40,665 bases of DNA from positions 1-40,665 of the forward strand of contig NZ_BANU01000041.1 of the NCBI RefSeq assembly GCF_000333035.1. The letters run 5' to 3'. Under the pieces are notes generated by a model. The model was not told the DNA's origin, ran no database searches, and worked only from the letters and a program-made list of their open reading frames with translations. Below are positions 17,488 to 25,759 of this stretch, one piece after another. The stretch's first letter is position 1. Every line of letters begins with the position of its first letter. This DNA comes from Gordonia sihwensis NBRC 108236 (GTDB taxonomy: Bacteria > Actinomycetota > Actinomycetes > Mycobacteriales > Mycobacteriaceae). The translations under genes were made by a program, and so were the position numbers.

Positions 17488-18054
17488 TCACACGCCCGCG
17501 AGGAGTCCCGACGCCAGGCCGATCACCACCGGCGCGATGCCCAGACATACGAACGCGGGAAGGAAGCACAGCCCCAGCGGTCCGCTGATCTTGACTCCCG
17601 CACGTTCGGCCGCTTCGAGAGCGGCGTTCTCCGCACGCCGCCGTGTGCCGTCGGCGAATCCCGAAACCACGTCGGCCACCGCCGAACCCGCTCGCGATGC
17701 CCTCCTGATCAGCGCCGCGAGTTCCGCGAACTCCGGGCTGTCGGACTCTGCGGCTGCCCAGGCCTGGTCCGGATCGGAGCCGAGCGCCAGGAGTTCCGCG
17801 GCTCTGGTGAGCGACCTGCCCAGCACCGGCGGCGACGTCCGGGCCGCGACCGCCGCCGCGGTCGCCAGCGGCAGTCCGGACCGGAGGCACACCGCCAGCG
17901 TGTCGTAGCCCGCTGCGATGTCGAAGGGATCCGGCGATCCTCCGGCCTCGTCCCCCGCACCGGTCTGCTCGGACTCCCGGACCCGGGCGAGCACCCACCC
18001 GGGCGGTGGCCACGCGAGCAATGCCGCCGCCAGAAGCACCAGCGCCGCACTCAC
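17488..18054 (-). CDS. TadC-like type II secretion F-domain protein
   Basis: A 188-residue membrane protein of the T2SF family, the Rv3657c counterpart. It starts with a hydrophobic helix (MSAALVLLAAALLAWPPPG), followed by the cytoplasmic T2SF helices (DIAAGYDTLAVCLRSGLPL, AELAALIRRASRAGSAVADVVSGFAD), and ends in two membrane helices (ISGPLGLCFLPAFVCLGIAPVVIGLASGLLAGV). Such proteins form the inner-membrane platform on which TadA acts. The GTG start at 18054 overlaps the stop of tadB by 4 bp, indicating translational coupling. Confidence 0.85.
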   Translation of the reverse strand: MSAALVLLAAALLAWPPPGWVLARVRESEQTGAGDEAGGSPDPFDIAAGYDTLAVCLRSGLPLATAAAVAARTSPPVLGRSLTRAAELLALGSDPDQAWAAAESDSPEFAELAALIRRASRAGSAVADVVSGFADGTRRRAENAALEAAERAGVKISGPLGLCFLPAFVCLGIAPVVIGLASGLLAGV

Positions 18055-18851
18055 GGCGCCACCGCCCTATTCGTGATCCGCCCGGCCCATGCGAGTCCGG
18101 CGACCGCCAGCAGCGTGCCGATCACCAGCAGAACACCGCCCGTCCCCGTGCCCAGCAGCACTCGAGCCGGATCGGCTCCCATCGCCTGTCCGAGTACCAG
18201 TCCGAGCATCGGCAGACCTGCGAGAACCGCCGCGGTGGCTCGTGGCCCCGCGAGCCCGGCTCTGGTCCGCGCGGCGAAGTCCTGCCTCGACAGGAGATCC
18301 GACCGCAGCGCGGCGAGCACCTCACCGATGGGCAGCCCGAACTCGAGCGACATGGCCCATGCCTGCGCCAGACGCCGGACCGGGTTCGACGCGGTTGACG
18401 GGGGTGGTCCCGGATCGCCGCCGAGTTCGGCCCGGGCCGCCATCCGGGCCAGTTCGTCCGCGACCGGTCCGGACGAGCCGGACTGCAGCAGGTCGGACGC
18501 TGCGGCGCGACACGCCTGGACCACAGGGGCACCGACCGACAGTTCGGCTCCCATCACTCCGAGCGCGGCGATCAGCTCGCCCATGTCGCGATCTCGCGCA
18601 GCGTCCCGTCGCGTCTGCCTCCGCTGCCGGGTAATCGCACCGGCCACCAGTGCCCCGGCGACACCGGGTGCGACGCCGAACACGATCAGCGCGCCCGCGG
18701 GCAGCGCCCAGACCGTCAGCCAGGGGTCGGTCCGCCGGCGCGAGCCCCGATCGGCACGACCGCAGAGTTCCTCGAGTCTGCGGTGAGCCTGCGGCGCCGG
18801 CCACAGCAAGACGGCGGCCGCTGCCGCGAGGAGCAGCGGAATCACGGTCAC
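18051..18851 (-). CDS. TadB-like type II secretion F-domain protein
   Basis: A 266-residue T2SF-family membrane protein, the Rv3658c counterpart. It has N-terminal membrane helices (VIPLLLAAAAAVLLWPAP, LPAGALIVFGVAPGVAGALVAGA), a central cytoplasmic F domain (DMGELIAALGVMGAELSVG, LAQAWAMSLEFGLPIGEVL), and C-terminal helices (LAGLPMLGLVLGQAMGAD, GGVLLVIGTLLAVAGLAWAG). Start is GTG 18851, which overlaps the stop of the tadA remnant as GTGA. The upstream ATPase gene is truncated, so this platform protein probably lacks its motor. Confidence 0.86.
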   Translation of the reverse strand: MTVIPLLLAAAAAVLLWPAPQAHRRLEELCGRADRGSRRRTDPWLTVWALPAGALIVFGVAPGVAGALVAGAITRQRRQTRRDAARDRDMGELIAALGVMGAELSVGAPVVQACRAAASDLLQSGSSGPVADELARMAARAELGGDPGPPPSTASNPVRRLAQAWAMSLEFGLPIGEVLAALRSDLLSRQDFAARTRAGLAGPRATAAVLAGLPMLGLVLGQAMGADPARVLLGTGTGGVLLVIGTLLAVAGLAWAGRITNRAVAP

Positions 18852-19027
18852 GACCGACTCCCGATGAGCCGCACGAGAGTCTCCCGACGGTCGGTGAAAC
18901 CGGTTCCGGCCCGCCACGCGGGCACCACCCGGACCAGCCCGGCTCGATCCCGTTCCACCACTCCGATCTCGGTCATCGACCGTCGACCGCCCGCGGTCCG
19001 GGCCATTCCGAAGATCACCTGGATCGC
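18848..19027 (-). pseudogene. tadA: 3' remnant of the tadA secretion ATPase gene
   Basis: On the minus strand, 59 in-frame codons run from about 19027 to a TGA at 18850-18848. They read AIQVIFGMARTAGGRR, then SMTEIGVVERDRAGLVRVVP and AWRAG, which matches the end of TadA/CpaF-type ATPases (the VxHLAR-GRR-xxEIGV pattern). Directly upstream the frame meets a TAA (19028-19030) and the DNA turns AT-rich. All Walker motifs are gone. The position directly upstream of tadB, with a 4-bp stop/start overlap, is that of Rv3659c. I read it as the chromosomal side of an island insertion that cut tadA. It could still be intact elsewhere only if the rest were restored by excision. Confidence 0.75.
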
Positions 19028-19075
19028 TTATCTGTAGTAGCAAGACAAGATGAGTTATAAATATGCCCTTGACCT

Positions 19076-19104
19076 TTGCATTTATTGTTATCTACATGTA
19101 TACT
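19076..19104 (+). promoter_or_regulatory. sigma70-like promoter of the integrase operon
   Basis: TTGCAT (19076-19081), a 17-bp spacer and TATACT (19099-19104) lie in the AT-rich boundary, upstream of five co-oriented genes. An overlapping TTGACC at 19069 has a spacer too long for this -10. A perfect 12-bp palindrome, TTCATGCATGAA (19184-19195), covers the start codon of the first gene and could be an operator for the XRE protein. Confidence 0.6.
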
Positions 19105-19190
19105 ATTAGGTATCAACCGAGTATTCAGATGCGAAAACTTTCATCGGTGAACCTATTGATATGTAGGAACGGATATGAAATTCTTCATGC

Positions 19191-19901
19191 ATGAACCTCA
19201 GCCAACTCCAGGCCAAGTGCGACCAGCTGGTCGAGCAGTTCAACGGCGAGTTCGTGGTGTTGCGGCGCGACCTGGCCGACGCCGTTCAGGCGGTTGCCGA
19301 CCTCTGGGAACCTGTGGTGACCGAGCACGGCGGGACCGTGTCGGACCTACACGGAATGATCCACTGCACGGACGTGCGCGGGATGCTGTTGCTTCGCACT
19401 GTGGGTTTCAGGAATCCAGATTCTCCGCCGAAGCCTGGCGTGTTCGCGATGCGTTACGGGCAGGGGATGTCAGCACTGCTCGAGGACCAGCGAGGGACCA
19501 GCATCCGGGTCCGGAAGATGCCGGCGTCGGTCATCCCGGAGCAGGGCGAGCGTCTAATCGTGCGCACCGGCCCGGTTCCGGTGACTCCCGACGAGCGGGA
19601 CTCCGGCCCGGCGGAGGCCGACTGGGTGCTTCCGTTCCCTGTTCCCGATCCGGAGCAGCAGATTCCCTCGGGCCCAGTGGAATGGTTCGTGCTCTACTCG
19701 TTCACGCCGGACTCGGTGCAGGTGGCCGAGGTTTTTCTGGCGGCGGTGGTCGGGATCGATTCATCGTCGACGGTGGCGATTTTGGCGTCGACTCCACTCC
19801 CGCGGCAAGTGCAGCCTCGTCAGGTCGTCGCCGAGAACGACGACGACTTCGGCGACCTGCTGGGCAAGGCTCAGGAGGGCGACGGTCCTTCGCCGGCCTA
19901 G
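19191..19901 (+). CDS. unknown 236-aa protein, first gene of the integrase operon
   Basis: A soluble protein of 236 residues with no signal peptide or membrane segment. The N-terminal third is helical (LSQLQAKCDQLVEQFNGEF, LRRDLADAVQAVADLW); the middle is beta-like and Pro-rich (LIVRTGPVPVTPDERDSGP); the C-terminus is acidic (ENDDDFGDLLGKAQEGDG). I do not recognise a family. The ATG at 19191 was chosen because this frame has normal composition, whereas the frame starting at 19175 is a chance Arg/Gly-rich reading. An AGGAAC sequence 25 bp upstream is a poor Shine-Dalgarno for this start. The gene is 58 bp ahead of the XRE-ImmA gene, so it may be the partner or target of that protease. Confidence 0.6.
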   Translation: MNLSQLQAKCDQLVEQFNGEFVVLRRDLADAVQAVADLWEPVVTEHGGTVSDLHGMIHCTDVRGMLLLRTVGFRNPDSPPKPGVFAMRYGQGMSALLEDQRGTSIRVRKMPASVIPEQGERLIVRTGPVPVTPDERDSGPAEADWVLPFPVPDPEQQIPSGPVEWFVLYSFTPDSVQVAEVFLAAVVGIDSSSTVAILASTPLPRQVQPRQVVAENDDDFGDLLGKAQEGDGPSPA

Positions 19902-19959
19902 CGGAATTGTCAGACCCGGTCGCTACCGTCAGTCGGCGAGTGTTTGAATCGGGGACGTT

Positions 19960-21183
19960 ATGACCACATGTGAGGTGTACGGACTCAGGGTCCGGCAAGC
20001 GAGACTGCTCCGACGGATGACCGCCAAAGAAGTACTCGCGAAGATGGGCTGGTCTGGTGCGCGGTTGACGCGGATGGAGCGCGCGGAGACCGTCGAGTTG
20101 GCCGTCCAGGACGTCGATCATTTGAGTGAGGTTCTGCGGTTTCCTGCGGAGTTCTTCACCACCGCACCGGTGTCGCGGGTCGAGCCGTCGGATCTGTCGT
20201 TCCGGGCGCCGAAGGCGATGACCGCTGCCGAGAAAAATCGGATGGCGCAGGTGATGGCGTTGTCAGGTGACTTCCTGCTCCAGTTGCATGCTGCGCAGAA
20301 GTTGCCGCCCTTACTGATTGAGCCCAGACCGACGTTGGATCCTGTCGCTGCGGCCGCGGCGGCCAGGGAGATGCTCAATGTCGGACCGGATGCGCCGATT
20401 GCGGACCTGACTCATCTGATGGAACGAAGTGGGATCCCGGTGATGATGCGGAGTGAACGATTCGGATCCCAAGGCCTGGAAGGCAATTCACGCGGACGTC
20501 TGGAGAAGCATCTCGGGTGCTCGGTGTGGATCGGAGAATTCCGGGAACGGCCTCTGGTCGCGTCGCGGGAGTTGGACTCGTGGGAACGGACGCGGTGGAC
20601 GCTCGCACACGAGCTCGGGCACCTGATGCTCCATCGCAATGCCGGTGAGATGACCGACGAACGCGAGCAAGAGGCCTCGCGATTCGCTTCGGAGTTCCTG
20701 GCGCCGTACGCGCATGCGTCGGCATCGTTGCGTAGTGCACCGTCGTTGGTGAATCTCCTTCCGGTGAAGATGAAGTGGGGCATCTCGCTCGGCGCATTGC
20801 TGCGCCACTTCTACGAGTCCGGCGCCATGGACGAGCATCGTTACGAGACGCTGCGCAAGCAGTTGTATACGCGGGTGAATCCTGATACCGGGTTCACCTG
20901 GGGCCGCACCGAACCGGGCTGGGACGATCGGCTTCCCGAGCGTCCTCGCCTGATGAGCAGGTGGGTCGAAGCGGTGTACGGCACCAAATCTGTGCAGGCT
21001 CTGGCCGCACGCCGATTGATCCTGCCGGTCGATGTGATCGGCGAGTTGATGGTCGGCCAGCGAGGGCCGGCTCAGAAGGCTGTAGCAACGCCGGCGTCAG
21101 CGGCCGCGCCGTCGGTCACCGGCCGCCGCGGCGCGGTTGTCGAGGTCGACTTCGCCGGCGCTCACCGTTCGCGGCAAGCGTGA
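19960..21183 (+). CDS. XRE-ImmA fusion: HTH regulator with zinc protease domain
   Basis: A 407-residue protein. Residues 8-65 are an XRE helix-turn-helix (LRVRQARLLRRMTAKEVLAK, LTRMERAE). Residues about 130-260 are an ImmA/IrrE metallopeptidase domain with WTLAHELGHLMLH, the HELGH zinc site at 217-221, and a likely third ligand in DEREQEASRFASEFLAP. The C-terminal 140 residues are an uncharacterised helical extension ending in an Ala/Arg-rich tail. In ICEBs1 and related elements ImmA cleaves a repressor to switch on transfer; DNA-binding and protease domains in one chain are also known (RosR/IrrE-like). Here the gene lies 21 bp before tnpA, so it probably controls the recombinase genes. Confidence 0.85.
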   Translation: MTTCEVYGLRVRQARLLRRMTAKEVLAKMGWSGARLTRMERAETVELAVQDVDHLSEVLRFPAEFFTTAPVSRVEPSDLSFRAPKAMTAAEKNRMAQVMALSGDFLLQLHAAQKLPPLLIEPRPTLDPVAAAAAAREMLNVGPDAPIADLTHLMERSGIPVMMRSERFGSQGLEGNSRGRLEKHLGCSVWIGEFRERPLVASRELDSWERTRWTLAHELGHLMLHRNAGEMTDEREQEASRFASEFLAPYAHASASLRSAPSLVNLLPVKMKWGISLGALLRHFYESGAMDEHRYETLRKQLYTRVNPDTGFTWGRTEPGWDDRLPERPRLMSRWVEAVYGTKSVQALAARRLILPVDVIGELMVGQRGPAQKAVATPASAAAPSVTGRRGAVVEVDFAGAHRSRQA

Positions 21184-21204
21184 TCGTCGGCGGAGGTGGC
21201 GGTG

Positions 21205-22404
21205 ATGGCCCGAGCACAGCGAATGAGATTCCCTGACCGGCCCGACTCCTACACCGTCGTCGACGACACCGGTCTACCCGTTCTGCCTGCGCACGAGTTC
21301 CTGCGGTTTCTGCGCGATCAGGACCGCTCACCTAATACCGTCCGCGGCTACGCCCGTGGCCTGGGATACTGGTGGACTTTGCTTGAGCATGTCGGCGACG
21401 AGTGGGACCAGTTTCCGGTGTCCCGGTTCGGCGACTTCCTGACCTACCTGCGGTACGGGGACCTGCCCGGCGTGACGCGACTGTCCGAGCGGGAGAGGTG
21501 GCTCGCCGAATCCTCGGTCGCCACCTACAGTGCTGCTGTGCTGGCGCTGTACACCTTCCACGCCGATGCTCATCACCTGATCGAACCGTATGAGCGGCTC
21601 TACAGTGCCCGCCGGACCCAACGCTGGGCGAGCCCCTACAAGGGCTTCCTCGACGGTGTCGGCCCGCACCGCGATCACCGGCGGCCGTTGTACCGGACTC
21701 GGCTGCCGAACCAGTCTGCGACGCCGGTCCTGGATCCAGCGCAGGTGGTCGCGATCCTCGACGACTGTGCGGTCCAGACCGACACCGGCTGGACCGGCGG
21801 CCCTGTCGGACTCCGCGACCGACTCATGATGGCGGTCCTGGCCGAGACCGGCATGCGCCTGGGTGAAACGTTATCGTTGCGGCACAGTGACTTCCACATC
21901 ACTGGCGGCGTCACCCCATCCATCGACATCGTCGGCCGCGATGATCATCCTCACGGCCTGCGCGCCAAAACCGGGGCTCGCCGCATCTACATCGGTGACG
22001 ACTTGGCCGCGCTCTACACCGAGTACGTGTGGATGCTCGTGCAGATGTGCGCTGACGTGCTCGTGGAGAACCTGGATTCACATTTCGTGTTCGTCAATCT
22101 CGTTCGCGGGCAGCAGTTCGCGCCGATGCGGGTGGAGACCGTGTACGCCCGGGTCGACCAGGTGCGGCGCCACCATCCCGACACAGTGCCGGCCGACTGG
22201 TCGCCGCACTGGCTGCGTCATACGCATGCGACCGCGTTGCTCCTCAACGGGACTCCGCCGCACGTGGTGATGCGGCGCCTGGGCCACCAGGATGTGCAGA
22301 CCACTCTCTCGACCTACGGATGGGTGACCGAAGACGCGCAGATGCGGTCCCTGTCGCAGTGGAAGAACTACGTCGCGGGCTGGAGGGGAATCCATGACAC
22401 CTGA
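21205..22404 (+). CDS. tnpA: Tn554-type tyrosine recombinase A
   Basis: A 399-residue tyrosine recombinase with a SAM-like N-terminal core-binding domain (LRFLRDQDRSPNTVRGYARG, LGYWW) and a catalytic domain. The catalytic set is visible: Arg in ETGMRLGETLSLRHSD, His-x-x-Arg in HWLRHTHAT, His in RRLGHQDVQTT, and the nucleophile Tyr in LSTYGWV. It is the first of three overlapping genes, like tnpA-tnpB-tnpC of Staphylococcus Tn554, which insert site-specifically without target duplication. Start ATG 21205 has GGAGG eight bases upstream; GTG 21202 or 21196 are alternatives. The stop overlaps the tnpB start by 11 bp. Confidence 0.88.
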   Translation: MARAQRMRFPDRPDSYTVVDDTGLPVLPAHEFLRFLRDQDRSPNTVRGYARGLGYWWTLLEHVGDEWDQFPVSRFGDFLTYLRYGDLPGVTRLSERERWLAESSVATYSAAVLALYTFHADAHHLIEPYERLYSARRTQRWASPYKGFLDGVGPHRDHRRPLYRTRLPNQSATPVLDPAQVVAILDDCAVQTDTGWTGGPVGLRDRLMMAVLAETGMRLGETLSLRHSDFHITGGVTPSIDIVGRDDHPHGLRAKTGARRIYIGDDLAALYTEYVWMLVQMCADVLVENLDSHFVFVNLVRGQQFAPMRVETVYARVDQVRRHHPDTVPADWSPHWLRHTHATALLLNGTPPHVVMRRLGHQDVQTTLSTYGWVTEDAQMRSLSQWKNYVAGWRGIHDT

Positions 22405-24640
22405 CCACACCCCGCGGCTGATACCTGCCGACGCCGCAGATCCCTCCGGGGACTCTTTGTGGGAGGCGCAGTGGGCGCGGGTCCCCGATCAATGGCGGCA
22501 GCTGCGGTACCGCATCGACCAGGCGCCCGCCGATCGCGTGTTTCTGCTCAATCGGCGGTACCTGCGGAACCCGGACGGGCACGACTTCACCCCGCAGTCG
22601 GTTCCGCTGCGCTTGCAGCAAGAGCTGGCGTGGTGGGTGTGGCTGTGCGGTGCCGACGGACTCCGCAAGATCGAACCGTCCCTGCTGCGCTGGTTCTCCC
22701 TGACGTTGACCGCGGCCGTCGCCGACTATCAACGAGTCCACGGTGATCCACCGACGTCGGTGACCGACCTGGGTGTCGCGGACCTGACCCGGTCGGCGCT
22801 GGTGGGGTTCGAGCAGCGCAATGCCCGCCTGGCGTCGGCGAACTCGCGCCGCAACATCACCAACTTCATCGAGCAGATGCACCTGCACGTCAGTGTCCGC
22901 TGCGGCACCAAGCCGTGGTGGGAGCACGACATCTGGGATCTGCGAGCCGATCGGCGGATCCCGCAACGCGAGCACGAACCGGCCCACGACAAAGCGCTAC
23001 GCTTGGACACCCTCGAACCGCGCTGGCTCCGCGACGGTGTCCGCTTCTGGTTGCGGACCGCGCTGAGCACCGAACTGCTGCGGTGGTCGTCGGCGGTGGA
23101 GCGGGCCCGCACCCTGTCCCGCCTTCTCGGGCCGTTCCTGCAGGCTCAGGGCATCGACGATCCAGTGATCAGCACCGACCCCGCAGTATTGCGTCAGGTG
23201 TTCACCGACTTCTCCGGCTACCTGCACTCACCGCAGGCCTGTGCCCGGCCTGGGCGATTGTTGTCGGCGTCGGCCGTCGACGAGGCCCGCAGCCAGACGC
23301 AGGTGTTCTACACGTTCATGGCCGACCACGCCCCCGAAGCCGCGGCGGCGACCGGCGATCGTCGCTGGCTGGCGGTCTCGGCCGCGCACACCCGGCTGTG
23401 GGGGCCGGCGTTCCGGACTCGGCACTCCTCCCGCGTTCGGGAGTTGACCTGGTACAGCACCAGCGAACTGCAGCAGATGCTGTGCTACCTCGACGTCCTG
23501 TCCGCCGACCGCGGATTCCCGGTGTCGATCACCCACCCCGACCGAACCCTATCGGTCGTTGCCGGCCTCGGTGACCCGCAGACCGCCCGCATCTGGCTGC
23601 TTCAAGCCCTGACCGGCCGCCGAGCCTCGGAGATCCTGATGCTCGACCACGAACCCCTGGAGGCGATCCCTGGCATCGAACGTCCCGTAGACAGTAACGA
23701 CCCCGATGCGTTCGTCGCCAAACTCCGGTACCAGCAGACCAAGGTCGACGGCGTCATCCCGACGATCCTGGTTGAGCAGGCCGTGGTGAACATCATCGCC
23801 GAACAACAACAGTACAACCGAGACCACTACCCGGACCTGACCCCGAAGTACCTGTTTCTCGGGGTCCGGCACCAATTTCAGGGGCAACGCCCCCGCCCGT
23901 ATGCCTCCTACCGATCCGCACTGGCCAAACTCGACCGAGTCCACGGACTCACCGACAGCGCCGGAAACCCTCTGAGGTTCACCCAAACCCACCGGCTCCG
24001 GCACACCCGGGCGACCGAGCTCCTCAATGACGGCGTCCCCATCCACGTCGTGCAGCGCTACCTCGGACACGCCTCACCCGAGATGACCCTGCGATACGCG
24101 GCCACCCTCGCAGCCACTGCGGAAGCGGAGTTCCTCAAGCACAAGAAGATCGGCGCCCACGGCGCCGACCTGGGCATCAGCCCCACCGACGTCTACGACA
24201 TGACCCAACTGTCCCAACGCACCGACCGCGTCCTCCCGAACGGCGTCTGTCTGCTGCCGCCCTTGCAGACCTGCGACAAAGGCAACGCCTGCCTGACCTG
24301 CGGTCACTTCGCCACCGACCGCACACACCTCGACGAACTCGCCGACCAGCGCACCCGTACCGAGTCGCTTCTCCAGGTGCGGCGCCGCCAATACCACGAG
24401 CGCACGGGTCGGCAACTTTCCGACGAGAATGTCTGGGTCCACGAACGTCTCCGCGAGATCGCCTCGCTCGATGCCATCATCGCCCGACTCGCTGCCGAAG
24501 AGGACCAGGCATCGGCCGATCGCGATTCTGCGGTGGCCGGGGCCGGCACCTCCGATCGGCGACCGCTGCTGCAGATCCAGACTCGAGGGCTGCACGAGAT
24601 CGCACTAGGGAAAGCTGAGAACCGAGGTAATGGGGTATGA
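22394..24640 (+). CDS. tnpB: Tn554-type tyrosine recombinase B
   Basis: A 748-residue recombinase, longer than Tn554 TnpB (about 630). The catalytic domain lies around residues 390-580: Arg in LTGRRASEILML, His/Arg in THRLRHTRATELL, His in VQRYLGHASPEMT and Tyr in LRYAATLAAT. After it comes a zinc-binding-like segment, CLLPPLQTCDKGNACLTCGH (about 617-636), then a coiled C-terminus (LREIASLDAIIARLAAEEDQ). Start ATG 22394 overlaps tnpA by 11 bp and the end overlaps tnpC by 4 bp, so translation is likely coupled through the trio. The two large recombinases probably act together on element ends. Confidence 0.88.
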   Translation: MTPDHTPRLIPADAADPSGDSLWEAQWARVPDQWRQLRYRIDQAPADRVFLLNRRYLRNPDGHDFTPQSVPLRLQQELAWWVWLCGADGLRKIEPSLLRWFSLTLTAAVADYQRVHGDPPTSVTDLGVADLTRSALVGFEQRNARLASANSRRNITNFIEQMHLHVSVRCGTKPWWEHDIWDLRADRRIPQREHEPAHDKALRLDTLEPRWLRDGVRFWLRTALSTELLRWSSAVERARTLSRLLGPFLQAQGIDDPVISTDPAVLRQVFTDFSGYLHSPQACARPGRLLSASAVDEARSQTQVFYTFMADHAPEAAAATGDRRWLAVSAAHTRLWGPAFRTRHSSRVRELTWYSTSELQQMLCYLDVLSADRGFPVSITHPDRTLSVVAGLGDPQTARIWLLQALTGRRASEILMLDHEPLEAIPGIERPVDSNDPDAFVAKLRYQQTKVDGVIPTILVEQAVVNIIAEQQQYNRDHYPDLTPKYLFLGVRHQFQGQRPRPYASYRSALAKLDRVHGLTDSAGNPLRFTQTHRLRHTRATELLNDGVPIHVVQRYLGHASPEMTLRYAATLAATAEAEFLKHKKIGAHGADLGISPTDVYDMTQLSQRTDRVLPNGVCLLPPLQTCDKGNACLTCGHFATDRTHLDELADQRTRTESLLQVRRRQYHERTGRQLSDENVWVHERLREIASLDAIIARLAAEEDQASADRDSAVAGAGTSDRRPLLQIQTRGLHEIALGKAENRGNGV

Positions 24641-25020
24641 CGCCACCGACTGATCAGGCGATCGCCGCGCTCAACGCCCACGCACAGCAGCGCTCCGCCG
24701 ACGTCCGGACTCGGATTGAGAAGGCCCTCACCGCCATGCGGAGATCGGGGGCCACAATCAACATCAACGCCGTCGCTGTACGTGCCGGCGTCACCCGCAA
24801 GACGATTTACAACCATCCGGACCTGCGGGAGAAGATCCGCGCCCACACCACCATCGCCCCGCCACCCGAGGCTGCAGCCACCGACAGCTCCATCGTGTCG
24901 GCGCTTCGCGCTCAGTTAACGGCCAACGATGCCGAACTCCGTCGCCTCCGCGCAGAACTTCGCGCCAAGGACGTGCTGATCGCCAAACTCTACGGCCGGC
25001 TAGACACGGCGGACGAGTGA
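24637..25020 (+). CDS. tnpC: Tn554-type TnpC accessory protein (DUF6262-like)
   Basis: A 127-residue protein, very close in size to Tn554 TnpC (125). The N-terminal half contains a TetR-like helix-turn-helix (INAVAVRAGVTRKTIYNHP), and the C-terminal third is a coiled coil (LRAQLTANDAELRRLRAEL). The ATGA overlap with tnpB marks it as the third cistron of the operon. In Tn554, TnpC is not essential but influences transposition frequency and orientation; the same is assumed here. Downstream the DNA to 25139 holds no gene, only a weak inverted repeat around TTCTCG/CGAGAA. Confidence 0.82.
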   Translation: MTPPTDQAIAALNAHAQQRSADVRTRIEKALTAMRRSGATININAVAVRAGVTRKTIYNHPDLREKIRAHTTIAPPPEAAATDSSIVSALRAQLTANDAELRRLRAELRAKDVLIAKLYGRLDTADE

Positions 25021-25139
25021 CGACAGACCGCCGACGATTCTCGGGTAACCGGCGCACGTCCCGTCCCACGGTTCGAGAACGTCATTGCGCACATCGCGCC
25101 CAACCGTAGGGCCATCGGCTGATTCGTCTGTTCGCCAGC

Positions 25140-25301
25140 CTAGTCAGCAGGATCGAGGAGGTCGTCAATGACGGCATCCAGTCGTCGCCGAATGTGCTGT
25201 GGCGGTCCCACCACGGAGTCGACGAGGATCTCGGCCTGAGCAACGGCATTGATTCGACTGCCGATCCGCCAGGAGGCCGCAAACGCGGCGTCAGTGTCCA
25301 C
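25140..25301 (-). CDS. 53-aa hypothetical ORF directly after the DUF2384-like gene
   Basis: A GTG at 25301 follows immediately, and in the same frame, the TAG stop of the upstream gene; 53 codons run to a TAG at 25140. The peptide is helical and amphipathic (AASWRIGSRINAVAQAEILV, LDAVIDDLLDPAD), with composition unlike a chance frame. It may be a small separate gene, or the C-terminal part of the upstream protein cut off by a nonsense mutation. I do not recognise it. Confidence 0.4.
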   Translation of the reverse strand: MDTDAAFAASWRIGSRINAVAQAEILVDSVVGPPQHIRRRLDAVIDDLLDPAD

Positions 25302-25706
25302 CTAGCCACCCACCAGAGTTACGGCGGCCGCGATGAGCGTGCCTCGGAAGCGGCCGGGATCGTCGGCGATGACCTGTGCCGGTGCTCGATCATCCAGGCG
25401 CGGATTGCGTCCTTGGAACCAGGCTTGGATCAACGATGGGGTAGCGCCGAGCTGGTGTTGCAGGGCCGCCACGCTGTAGGCCACCTTCAAACGGGCTCGG
25501 ACGTGGTCCGGGACTGCGGCCGCGTGTGTGATGTAGTCGCTGACCGCAGCGGTGCTGGGCGCGCCGGCCAGATACGCAACCAAACGCGCACCGAGCAGCG
25601 TGCGCAGTTGGTCGACCAGTGTCGCGTCGTCGAGGGCGTCCAGATGCACTGTCACACGATCGTGGACGGCGGCAACCGAGGGCCGGACCGATTCCATGGA
25701 TGTCAT
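25302..25706 (-). CDS. DUF2384-like (Xre/MbcA/ParS-type) protein
   Basis: A 134-residue protein from ATG 25706. The N-terminal half is helical; the C-terminal half has the pattern ALQHQLGATPSLIQAWFQGR, NPRLDDRAPAQVI and GRFRGTLIAAAV, which resembles the toxin-binding domain of Xre/MbcA/ParS antitoxins (W-x-x-G-x-NP-L-x-x-x-P). Those usually pair with RES-domain toxins that degrade NAD+, but no RES gene is seen nearby; only a 53-aa frame follows. A GTG at 25784 would extend the protein into an overlap with the end of ctpJ; I prefer the ATG. Orphan antitoxin or transcription factor are both possible. Confidence 0.6.
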   Translation of the reverse strand: MTSMESVRPSVAAVHDRVTVHLDALDDATLVDQLRTLLGARLVAYLAGAPSTAAVSDYITHAAAVPDHVRARLKVAYSVAALQHQLGATPSLIQAWFQGRNPRLDDRAPAQVIADDPGRFRGTLIAAAVTLVGG

Positions 25707-25759
25707 CGTCGCACACACAAGCCGCCTGATTCGCCGCCGTTTTTCGGAGGCTCCGCTGA

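Noticed and set aside
19175..19963. ATG at 19175 with a better-placed AGGAAC ribosome-binding site, frame of 262 codons
   Set aside because: The translation is Arg/Gly/Ala-rich without structure after the first 15 residues, and it overlaps the better-composed 236-aa frame throughout.
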